From positions 1 through 64,000 of the forward strand of contig MPML01000017.1 of the NCBI GenBank assembly GCA_002238445.1: a stretch of DNA of 64,000 nt, written 5' to 3'. Numbering within the stretch: the first letter of the stretch is position 1; each line of letters starts with the position of its first letter. The stretch is from Caldilineaceae bacterium bin5 (GTDB lineage: Bacteria > Chloroflexota > Anaerolineae > Caldilineales > Caldilineaceae). Below are positions 1-7,064 of the stretch, piece after piece. A program made the position numbers and the translations under genes. The notes under the pieces are model-generated. The model ran no database searches. It was not told where the DNA came from and saw only the letters and a program-made list of their open reading frames with translations.

Positions 1-112
1 CGGTCCGGCTTGGCTTGGAAGACGGGCACAGATTCTGATAGAATTGTACTACGCACCCAGGAAGATCCACAGCGGAGTAAACCGGTTTACTTCCCCTGTC
101 TGGAAAGAGCAG

Positions 113-1354
113 ATGAATCTCCGACGGCTCAGCGCGGTCTCGTTCGGCCACATGGCGATCGACATTCTGAACGCCTCGATCGCCATGATCCTTGCCGTTC
201 TGGCAGTGCCTTTCGAAATCTCCAACGCTCAGATCGGTCTGGGGGGCATGGCCTATGCGTTGATGGGGTCGCTGAGTCAGCCTTTTTTCGGTGTGCTAGC
301 CGACCGGTTTGGGGGGCGCTGGCTTGGGGCGCTGGGGTTGCTGTGGACTGCCGTGTTCTACTACGCGGCCACTTTCTCGCAAGACTACTTCACGCTGATC
401 ACGTTGATGACGGTCGCCTCGCTGGGCAGCGGCGCGTTCCATCCCCAGGGTGCGATGAATGCCGGCGCGGCTGGCGGTCACAAGGCGACGACGGGCACCT
501 CTGTCTTCTTCCTGCTGGGCCAGCTGGGGCTGGCCATGGGGCCGATGATCGCGGGTGTGCTGTTGGAAGAGATCTGGATGCTGGGCCCGCGCATCATGGC
601 GATCGCGACGCTTCCGTTTGTGGTGTGGATGGCCTTTGGACTGCGCAAACCGCTGGTGCGAGTCGAGCCAGAACCGCCGCGGCCGGCAACGGTCGAGGAG
701 CGGCGGCGTCTGCAACAACGCATTGCCCGCGAGCGCGCGATGTCAAACCGTGTTTCCCAGCCCAACAGGCGCTGGGTGGCGCTGGTGGCGTTCGCGATAC
801 TGGTGGCATTGCGAGCTTCGGTTCACCAGATATTTTATGGGATGTTGCCCAAATACTTCGCGGATCTGGGCTTTTCACCGACACAGTTCGGCTTTATGGT
901 CGGGGTGCCCAGTGTGGCGATCGCGCTTGGCTCGATGTCCGGGGGCATTTTGGGTGATCGCTATGACCAGCCCAAGATTCTGCTGTGGTCGCTCCTGGCG
1001 GCCACGCCATTCTCGTGGCTGATGCTCGACATTGTTGACGGATGGGTATTTTTTCCGCTGGCCTTTGCGGCAGGCTTCCTGGTGGGTATCCCTCACAGTA
1101 TTCTGGTGGTGATGGCGCAGAGGTTTCTGCCGAACAGGCAGGGGCTGGCTAGCGGCGCTATTCTCGGGTTCACTTTTGCCTCGGGCGCGTTGGGGATGGG
1201 TTTGGCCGGTCCGATTGCGGACCTTTACACCCTTTCGGGCGTCATGCATGTTGTGGCGGTTATGCCGCTGTTCGCGGCGCTGTGCGCTGTGTTTTTGCGG
1301 ACTCGCATTGCGACGGCGCTGCCGATGGCGCCGGCAGCAGGGTCGGCGGATTGA
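113..1354 (+). CDS. MFS transporter, fosmidomycin-resistance (Fsr)-like
   Basis: A 413-aa inner-membrane protein of the major facilitator superfamily with about 12 hydrophobic segments in two halves. The N-terminus (GHMAIDILNASIA, residues 12-24) resembles the opening of Fsr-type exporters, and the loop after TM2 carries MFS motif A (GVLADRFGGR, about 60-69). The related loop of the second half reads GGILGDRYDQPK. I chose the ATG at 113, preceded by GGAAAGAG, over an earlier upstream start because family members begin a few residues before TM1. It stands alone; the next gene is convergent. The substrate is unknown: Fsr relatives export fosmidomycin or other small molecules, but nothing here shows what this one moves. 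Confidence 0.85.
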   Translation: MNLRRLSAVSFGHMAIDILNASIAMILAVLAVPFEISNAQIGLGGMAYALMGSLSQPFFGVLADRFGGRWLGALGLLWTAVFYYAATFSQDYFTLITLMTVASLGSGAFHPQGAMNAGAAGGHKATTGTSVFFLLGQLGLAMGPMIAGVLLEEIWMLGPRIMAIATLPFVVWMAFGLRKPLVRVEPEPPRPATVEERRRLQQRIARERAMSNRVSQPNRRWVALVAFAILVALRASVHQIFYGMLPKYFADLGFSPTQFGFMVGVPSVAIALGSMSGGILGDRYDQPKILLWSLLAATPFSWLMLDIVDGWVFFPLAFAAGFLVGIPHSILVVMAQRFLPNRQGLASGAILGFTFASGALGMGLAGPIADLYTLSGVMHVVAVMPLFAALCAVFLRTRIATALPMAPAAGSAD

Positions 1355-1394
1355 GGTCTGGGGCGCGCCATAATCTACGGTCCGGGAACGGACA

Positions 1395-1652
1395 TCACTT
1401 TCGATCCCGCTCATCCGGCGGCTCTATGTCTGCGACCTTCCCCATCGCTGCCAGGAACTTCCCCTTGCTCCCCTGCTCTGCACGCGTCGTAAGAAACGCT
1501 TCTGTTGCATTCGCCGACGCCTTCTCAGCCATTGTCAGCATGATGAAATGTTCAAGCGACATGTCTTCACGTTCGACAATTTCACACACTGTTGTGTGAA
1601 GCGACTCAGTTGTGTGAAGCGACTCAGGTATTGAAAGTCTTATGGTTGTCAT
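1395..1652 (-). CDS. Small ribbon-helix-helix-like protein (orphan antitoxin type)
   Basis: An 85-aa protein. Its first strand (TTIRLSIPESLH) and following helices (EIVEREDMSLEHFIMLTMAEKAS) fit the CopG/HicB-type ribbon-helix-helix pattern used by antitoxins and small repressors to bind DNA as dimers. The ATG at 1652 is preferred to a GTG two codons upstream because AGGA lies about 9 nt before it. An 18-bp tandem duplication inside the gene repeats TESLHT between strand and helix. No toxin-like gene adjoins: the neighbour on one side is the convergent MFS gene, on the other an MBL hydrolase. It may be an orphan antitoxin or a small regulator. Confidence 0.6.
   Translation of the reverse strand: MTTIRLSIPESLHTTESLHTTVCEIVEREDMSLEHFIMLTMAEKASANATEAFLTTRAEQGSKGKFLAAMGKVADIEPPDERDRK
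1592..1627. repeat. In-frame 18-bp tandem duplication inside the RHH gene
   Basis: The unit TTGTGTGAAGCGACTCAG occurs twice back to back (1592-1609 and 1610-1627) with no mismatch. On the minus strand this inserts six residues, giving ESLHTTESLHTT at the junction of the putative DNA-contacting strand and helix 1. Perfect identity points to a recent slippage event. Confidence 0.95.
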
Positions 1653-1711
1653 AATCACTGTCCTATCCGCTCAAGAAACACGGGGCCATAGCCACCCATC
1701 ATCCAGATCTT

Positions 1712-2602
1712 TCACTCCCCAGGCCAAGCCTCCTCCGTAATCTCCGGCTCCACTGTCGCACCGCGCGGGCCGGGGCGCAGGCGGCCGGTCACAACCTGGC
1801 CGTCGTGCTGGAAGACCAGCATGGCGTTTTTCTCCTCGGCCTGACGGCGCAGGTTGCGTTTGCCTTCGATGCTTTGCATTGGGTCGAGGTCGAAGGAGGG
1901 CACCCAGGCCAGCCGGTCCAGATGCGCGGCCCAGCTGCAGGCGTCGCCCAGGAAGAGGAGTGATTCGCCGGCGTCTTCGACCCACACGGCCTGGATACTT
2001 TCGGTATGGCCGGGCACTGTCACCGATTGCACGCCGATCGCCAGGCTCTGATCGCCGTCTACAATTTCCAGCTGACCTGTGCGGCGCAGCGGCTCCCAGT
2101 TGTTGGGGAAGTAGGTGCCGCGGGTGCGTTCATTGGGGAAGGCGGCGTCGGCCATTTCAAGGCGCTGGATCAGATAGCGGGCGTTGGGGAAGGAGGGGAC
2201 GGCCTCGCTCTCGGGATCGTTGGCGTCTCTCCAGTGCGTACAGCCGCCGGCGTGGTCGGCGTGCAGATGGGTCATGAGGACGATGTCGACGTCGTCGGGA
2301 CTGAAGCCCACACGTTGCAGGTCGGCCGCCAAGCGCTGGTTGCTGTCTTCCATGCCAAAGATGCTTCGCTCCTTGGCGGTGATTTTGTCGCCCTGGCCGA
2401 CGTCTACCAGAATCAGTCCGGCCGACGACTCGATAAGCAGGGAGCGCATCTGTACCGGGATCCGGTTTTTCTCGTCGGGCCGGATGACCCGCTCCCAGAG
2501 GACGCGCGGCACGAGTCCAAAGAAGCCGCCGCCGTCAACAAGCTGGCGGCCGTCGCTGACGATATGACAGGGTATGGAACCGATATTGAATGAATATGGC
2601 AT
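1712..2602 (-). CDS. MBL-fold metallo-hydrolase
   Basis: A 296-aa metallo-beta-lactamase-fold hydrolase. The metal motif THLHADHAG (HxHxDH) follows a strand ending DIVLM; further ligands are probably the histidine of TVPGHTES, the aspartate of LFLGDA and the histidine of VFQHDGQ. It resembles the broad lactonase/quorum-quenching-like group of cytoplasmic MBL enzymes, but the substrate cannot be assigned. The ATG at 2602 matches the usual start (MPYSFNIGSI) just before the first strand; no good Shine-Dalgarno precedes it. A perfect palindrome overlapping the presumed transcription start lies upstream, suggesting repressor control. Single gene, no operon partner. Confidence 0.85.
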   Translation of the reverse strand: MPYSFNIGSIPCHIVSDGRQLVDGGGFFGLVPRVLWERVIRPDEKNRIPVQMRSLLIESSAGLILVDVGQGDKITAKERSIFGMEDSNQRLAADLQRVGFSPDDVDIVLMTHLHADHAGGCTHWRDANDPESEAVPSFPNARYLIQRLEMADAAFPNERTRGTYFPNNWEPLRRTGQLEIVDGDQSLAIGVQSVTVPGHTESIQAVWVEDAGESLLFLGDACSWAAHLDRLAWVPSFDLDPMQSIEGKRNLRRQAEEKNAMLVFQHDGQVVTGRLRPGPRGATVEPEITEEAWPGE

Positions 2603-2651
2603 GGTAGTAGTGTGAGAATGTGGAAGGCGGATACGGGTTGATGTAGATGAA

Positions 2652-2683
2652 ACTCTGTTCAAACAGAGTCAGTGCCGAGTATA
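2652..2683 (-). promoter_or_regulatory. Promoter -10 and palindromic operator of the MBL gene
   Basis: The perfect inverted repeat ACTCTGT-TCAA-ACAGAGT spans 2652-2669. On the minus strand a strong -10 hexamer TATACT lies at 2683-2678, so transcription should start near 2671 and the palindrome would cover about +2 to +19. The -35 region is weak. This arrangement fits a repressor roadblock site, but no cognate regulator is encoded nearby. Confidence 0.5.
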
Positions 2684-3060
2684 GCACGGCCCGCCACTGT
2701 AACCTACCTTCGCCAGGTATCGGAAGCCGGTTATGTCACCTGTTCCAAGGGTGCCGCGCCCATTGCTTTCCTGTTCTGCGACCCTGACCTGCGGCGACCA
2801 CAGAGTGTGGTCTTCGCGTCGCTTCGCGGACCCCAAAAGTGTGTTCTTGGCGGTCAATGGTGGATGGGCCGAACTCTGCTCTCCTGGACCAAAGCTTAGA
2901 AAATTCGCCGGCGCATCAGATACTACTGTGCCCCGATTTGACAGGCAGGGGCGCGCCTCCGCATACTTAAGCGGGTACATCACGGCGAAGCTTCTGCCAA
3001 CCCACCACCTTTCACGCCGGCAATCGGGCGTCATCCGTCGTACGAAAAACGCAGAACGCA
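2684..3060. other. Intergenic region with short hairpins
   Basis: I see no convincing gene here. It contains a small hairpin GACCACA-GAG-TGTGGTC at 2796-2812 directly followed by CGCG-TCGCTT-CGCG at 2815-2828. The 'accacga/gaagaacac'-like wording on the minus strand loosely recalls the tandem array near 4.4 kb, so it may be a decayed single copy of that repeat. Confidence 0.4.
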
Positions 3061-3861
3061 ATGCCAATGCAAAGCAAACAGTTCTTTAGCGGCGAACCCG
3101 CGCAGATGCGCCCGCGCAAGCTTGTGCAAGGGTTGGTCTTTGATTTTGACAATACACTTGCCCGGCTCAACCGGCCTCACGAAGAGTTGATGAACACGGG
3201 CGCGCAGACAGCTTTCGACTACATGCGCTCGACGGGGATGACTGACCTGCCCGACGAATTTCCGGAGCATCTTGTTGAGGCGCGCATCTTCGCCGAAACG
3301 AAATCGGACGATGAGCAGGAGGAGCACACCGCGGACGACACGTTGAGTTTCCTGTTGCAGTTCGTCGGTTATCCGGCTTCACGTATGAACGAGGAGGTTC
3401 TGCGGCGGGCGGTGGACCTTTTTTACGCGCCGGAGATGACGGCGTGGGAGCCGATGCCCGGCGCTATCGACCTGCTGCAGCAGTTGCACGGAGAAGGCTT
3501 TCCGCTGGCGATCATCGCCAATTACGCCAGCGACCGCATTTTTCAGCGCATCATCGACTATACCGGCCTGCGCCCCTACCTGGATGTCTGCCTGAGCAGT
3601 GCAGCGGTTGAGTGGCGCAAGCCTGAGAAGGAAATCTATGGCGCCGTGCTGGAGCGCTGGGACGCGGAGCCGTATGAAATCGTGTGTATCGGCGACAGCT
3701 TGAAGCATGATGTCGCCGGTGGGCAGGAGATTGGCGCGCTTACCGTTCACTGCCGGATGATTCCGCTGGCAGAGGATCAACGACTGGTGGAACAGATTGC
3801 GCCCGACGCGGTGGTCGATACGCTGTCGGATCTGCCGGCGATCATTGAAGAGTGGTGCTGA
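3061..3861 (+). CDS. HAD-superfamily hydrolase
   Basis: A 266-aa haloacid-dehalogenase-superfamily phosphatase. Motif I is DFDNT (nucleophile D28, acid/base D30), motif III is the lysine in WRKPEKEIY and motif IV is GDSLKHD; motif II is weaker (IIANYAS, without an obvious Ser/Thr at the usual site). A helical cap of about 90 residues follows motif I, as in C1-cap enzymes such as phosphoglycolate phosphatases. The start is uncertain: ATG at 3061 or 3067, or 3106 just before the first strand; no clear Shine-Dalgarno precedes any of them. The stop lies just ahead of the Nudix gene, so the two are probably cotranscribed. Substrate unknown. Confidence 0.8.
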   Translation: MPMQSKQFFSGEPAQMRPRKLVQGLVFDFDNTLARLNRPHEELMNTGAQTAFDYMRSTGMTDLPDEFPEHLVEARIFAETKSDDEQEEHTADDTLSFLLQFVGYPASRMNEEVLRRAVDLFYAPEMTAWEPMPGAIDLLQQLHGEGFPLAIIANYASDRIFQRIIDYTGLRPYLDVCLSSAAVEWRKPEKEIYGAVLERWDAEPYEIVCIGDSLKHDVAGGQEIGALTVHCRMIPLAEDQRLVEQIAPDAVVDTLSDLPAIIEEWC

Positions 3862-3881
3862 AGGTGAGAAGCGACGAAGGC

Positions 3882-4355
3882 ATGGCAAACGCAACGTTCC
3901 CGGTGACGGTCAGTCGGGAGTATCCGGCGGCGCCGCTGGTAGCGGTGGCTGCGGTGGTGCTCGACGAGGCCGGCCTCATTCTAATGGTCGAGCGTGGGCG
4001 TCCGCCTTCTAAAGGGATGTGGGCGTTGCCGGGCGGCTTGTTGGATCTGGGCGAGCCGGTGCGCGATGGGGTTGCGCGTGAGGTGCAGGAGGAGACCGGC
4101 GCGGAAATCGAAATCGTTGAGCTGGTGGATCTTTTTGAGCCGATTCACCGCGACGACGCCGGACGAATTCGCTATCATTTTGTGGTGATCGATTTCTGGG
4201 CGCGCTACCTTGGCGGCGATGTTGCGGCGGCGGACGATGTTGACGATGTGGCGTGGGTGTCGGTCGAGAGGCTGGGGGACTTCCCGATGGAGGAGGCGAC
4301 GCGTCGGGTGGTATGTAAGGCGCATGGTCTTTGGGAGGAGAGTAACGGGCGGTAG
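3882..4355 (+). CDS. Nudix hydrolase
   Basis: A 157-aa Nudix pyrophosphohydrolase. The full Nudix box GX5EX7REVQEETGA runs from G52 to A74 and supplies the Mg-binding glutamates. The C-terminal half (HFVVIDFWARYLGGDV...DVDDVAWV) resembles ADP-ribose or NADH pyrophosphatase-type members. A GTG at 3852, overlapping the end of the HAD gene, is an alternative start in the same frame; I prefer the ATG at 3882 because the domain begins soon after and AAGGTGAG lies upstream. With the HAD hydrolase it forms a two-gene housecleaning-type operon (inference). Confidence 0.85.
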   Translation: MANATFPVTVSREYPAAPLVAVAAVVLDEAGLILMVERGRPPSKGMWALPGGLLDLGEPVRDGVAREVQEETGAEIEIVELVDLFEPIHRDDAGRIRYHFVVIDFWARYLGGDVAAADDVDDVAWVSVERLGDFPMEEATRRVVCKAHGLWEESNGR

Positions 4356-4382
4356 AGGGGTATTGATGGTAGCTGTTTAGTT

Positions 4383-4575
4383 GGCTGCGGAGGGCCGCGA
4401 AGGACTAAGAAGAAAACCTTTTGTCCACGAAGGGCCACGAAGGACCACGAAGAACACCTCTTTGTCCACGAAGGGCCGCGAAGGACCGCGAAGAACACCT
4501 TTTTTTCCACGAAGGGCTGCGAAGAACACCTCTTTTTTCACTAAAGGCCGCGAGGAATATCTTTCTGTGTGGCCA
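4383..4575. repeat. Degenerate tandem repeat array, ~41-43 bp unit
   Basis: Four to five head-to-tail units built from CACGAAGGGCCRCGAAGGAC and AGAACACCTCTTT-like segments: about 4383-4422, 4423-4463, 4464-4506, 4507-4538 (shortened) and a decayed unit to about 4575. Each unit itself holds smaller RCGAAG repeats. It encodes nothing convincing, although several frames stay open because of the repeat. Similar 'ccacgaagggccacgaagg' noncoding repeats occur in other bacterial genomes, from memory; origin and function are unknown. Confidence 0.8.
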
Positions 4576-4674
4576 GAGATCTTGGGCTCAGAATAGCAGA
4601 TTCTGGTGAGAAGCGGTCTGAAGGTCGGTGTGCGGCTAATGCTGCATTTTGAATTGTATTCTTCGAATAGCAAC

Positions 4675-4972
4675 GAACTCTAAACCGGATGCGGTGGCTG
4701 TCTTGGTCTGCTCATCCTCTTCGTTGCGATTCGGGCTTACTGGTTGCTGGTGAGGCTGGCTGGCGCCAGGTTGGTTGGGGCGGACTGGTGGAATGAAGGC
4801 GTACGGTCGGTGAGGCCTGGTTTTGGAGGGGGGCGTTGCGGGGGCGCAGCCCCTGCACAAGGGAGGGCCGAAGGCCCGACCGCCAAAATGACAGAGGAGC
4901 GTATGGAGGCGTGTGGAGAGAGTGAAACACGTGCTCTGGCTGCCTTACGGGTTACTAGCAAGGCGGTGGTTA
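4675..4972 (+). repeat. MITE-like dispersed element, copy 1 (most diverged)
   Basis: An intergenic element of about 298 bp, homologous to the copies near 13.2, 29.7 and 43.1 kb. The most conserved core is 4813-4890, containing AGGGGGGCGTTGCGGGGGCG and two hairpins: GGGGC-GCA-GCCCC and, here, GGGCC-GAA-GGCCC (4865-4877). The ends are worn: the left reads GAACTCTAAACC, the right GGCGGTGGTTA. It lies between the Nudix gene and the 3' end of the antiporter gene. It encodes no protein; mobilisation would need a transposase elsewhere. Confidence 0.75.
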
Positions 4973-4991
4973 CATTCTACGGAAACAGGAC

Positions 4992-6914
4992 TCAGTGGAA
5001 TAAGGCCCGGGACTCGTCCAGGTGGTCGATGGTGCCGACGAGGGTGAGGTGATCGCCGTATTCAAGCTGGGTATTGCCGCGGGGAACGATAAACTCGCCG
5101 GCGCGGCGGATGGACAGGATCAGGACGTCACCCGGCAGGACGATGTCGCGTAGGGCCATTTCGTCGTAAAGGGGATTGTGGAGCCAGACTTCCGAGACCT
5201 CTTTGTTGTCATCGGTGCGAGTCAGCAGCTCGTAGATGTCCGGATTTCGGGCCAGCAGGCTAAGGAGCGCGGCCTGGTCTAACGAGGGATTGAAGACAGT
5301 CACGTTCAGCGTTTCGAATTCCACCAGCCGGTTGGTTTCCCTTACAAGGGTCACGATGTGGTCGATTCCGTAGCGGGTGCGGGCCACGTGGCAAATGTGC
5401 CGGTTGCGGTCGGTGTCGCTGAGCGTGACGACTACGGTTTCGGCGAGATCCAGGTGCCCTGCAAGTACCTCTTCTTCATCATCGATATTGGCGTGCAATA
5501 CCTCGATACCTTCGGAGGCGCGTAGCCGGGCCCGCGCGGCCAGATTGGCATCCTCGGCTACGATAACGACATGTTCGTGGTGGCCCAGGAGCTGTTCAGC
5601 CACCTGGAGGCCCAGCCTTTCTGCGCCGAAGACAACGAAAGGATGGGGAATTGAGGCGGGAGTAAGCGGCACTATGCGGTTGAAGATCAGGGGCGCGATG
5701 CTGACGGTGACAATCGCGACCAGGATGATCATCGTGTTGACCGATTCGCTGATGATGCCAAGCGAGAGGCCGATAGCAGAGGCGGCGATGATGAGAGAGA
5801 GGCGAGAGGAGAGCAGGAATCCGGCCGAAAACGTTTCGCGCCATGTGAACTGCAGACGGAACAAGAGCGCCGGTAGGATCTTGACCAGAAATGCGGCCAA
5901 TACCAGGAACGGCAGCAGCAACAGTACATCGGTTGAAGCGAGCAGGACGCCCAGATTGAAGTCCACCCCGACCATTATGAAAAAGATGGGGATGAAGAAA
6001 CCGAATCCGACTGCCTCCAGTTGGTGCATCGCCTCCATGTCTTCGCGGGTTGAAAGCAGTGAAAGCATCGCACCGGCGATGAAGGCCCCGAGAATGATCT
6101 CCGCGCCAAGCACTTCGGCAAGAACGACGAACAGCAGCATGACTGTGAACGCGCCCCGGATCTTGATGCGCGCGGTGGTGTGGCTCAGCTCCTCCAAGGT
6201 GCGGCGCAAGGACTCCACCCGGTTCAGCGAAACGATGCCCAGGCGGTAGAGGAGGAAGAAGACCACGAACAGCACGCTGATCAGCAGGATGTCGAGCGTC
6301 AGTCCGTGTGAAATCGTCGCCACAACCACGGTGATCAGCAGCATGGTGGCGAAGTCAGCGATCAGGGCGGCGATAAGAATTGTCTGGCCGAAGCGGCCGC
6401 GAATCAACTCCTGTTCCTTGAGGACGGGCATGACGACGCCGAGCGACGTTGTCGACATGATGAGCGCCATCATCCACGGGCTGCTGACCAGGCCCATGCG
6501 CAGGAGAACAAAGCCGATGATGGTGGAGAGCGCCACGGTGAGGATAAAGCTCAGGAGGCTGACCGAGAGCGGCCCGAAAGTGCGGCGGCCGCGGGATTCA
6601 GTTGAGGTAGGGGCGGTCTGCGTGCCGCCGGCGCGGGCGGCGCCAGGCAACTCCACTTTCAAATTGGCGAAGTCGATCTCCATACCTGCGAGAAACATGA
6701 GGAAGACAAAACCAAACTCCGCCAGAAGGGTGAGCAGCTCATCTTCGTGGGTCACCCAGCCGAAACCGCTGCGGCCCACGACGATGCCCGCCAGGATTTC
6801 GCCGACCACGATCGGGAGCCTGAGACGCCGAAAGCGCGTGAGCAGCAGTGGCACGAGGAATGCCAAGGTAATAACTATTAGTAGTGGAGCAAATGATCCT
6901 GCGATCGCTTCCAT
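4992..6914 (-). CDS. CPA2-family cation/proton antiporter with TrkA-N/TrkA-C domains (Kef-like)
   Basis: A 640-aa protein. Residues about 5-385 form a Na_H_Exchanger-type membrane domain of roughly 12 segments (opening LIVITLAFLVPLLLTRF, then VVGEILAGIVVG), typical of monovalent cation:proton antiporter-2. From about 415 a Rossmann-like RCK/TrkA-N domain begins (FVVFGAERLGLQVAEQL); its nucleotide loop is GAERLG rather than canonical GxGxxG. A TrkA-C domain ends the protein (LRDIVLPGDVLILSI...RGNTQLEYGDHLTLVG). It probably exchanges K+ or Na+ for H+ under ligand control from the RCK domain. Transcribed divergently from recD2 with a 150-bp gap. ATG at 6914. Confidence 0.88.
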   Translation of the reverse strand: MEAIAGSFAPLLIVITLAFLVPLLLTRFRRLRLPIVVGEILAGIVVGRSGFGWVTHEDELLTLLAEFGFVFLMFLAGMEIDFANLKVELPGAARAGGTQTAPTSTESRGRRTFGPLSVSLLSFILTVALSTIIGFVLLRMGLVSSPWMMALIMSTTSLGVVMPVLKEQELIRGRFGQTILIAALIADFATMLLITVVVATISHGLTLDILLISVLFVVFFLLYRLGIVSLNRVESLRRTLEELSHTTARIKIRGAFTVMLLFVVLAEVLGAEIILGAFIAGAMLSLLSTREDMEAMHQLEAVGFGFFIPIFFIMVGVDFNLGVLLASTDVLLLLPFLVLAAFLVKILPALLFRLQFTWRETFSAGFLLSSRLSLIIAASAIGLSLGIISESVNTMIILVAIVTVSIAPLIFNRIVPLTPASIPHPFVVFGAERLGLQVAEQLLGHHEHVVIVAEDANLAARARLRASEGIEVLHANIDDEEEVLAGHLDLAETVVVTLSDTDRNRHICHVARTRYGIDHIVTLVRETNRLVEFETLNVTVFNPSLDQAALLSLLARNPDIYELLTRTDDNKEVSEVWLHNPLYDEMALRDIVLPGDVLILSIRRAGEFIVPRGNTQLEYGDHLTLVGTIDHLDESRALFH

Positions 6915-7064
6915 ACGGAATCCGAGTTAGTTCTGCGTGCTGTTTTGGCTGGTAAAGGGGCCGGCGCAGTGCGTTTCTGCTACCAAGTGGTGCTGTCCCG
7001 CGGGGCTGGCAGATTGAATGGGCGCGGTTTGATCGGGCTATCCCATTCTGTTACCCTAACATTC

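Noticed and set aside
1395..1652. Complete toxin-antitoxin pair
   Set aside because: Only the RHH-like protein is present; no toxin-like small gene adjoins on either side.
4383..4575. CRISPR array
   Set aside because: Units are contiguous, unequal in length and degenerate, with no unique spacers and no cas genes.
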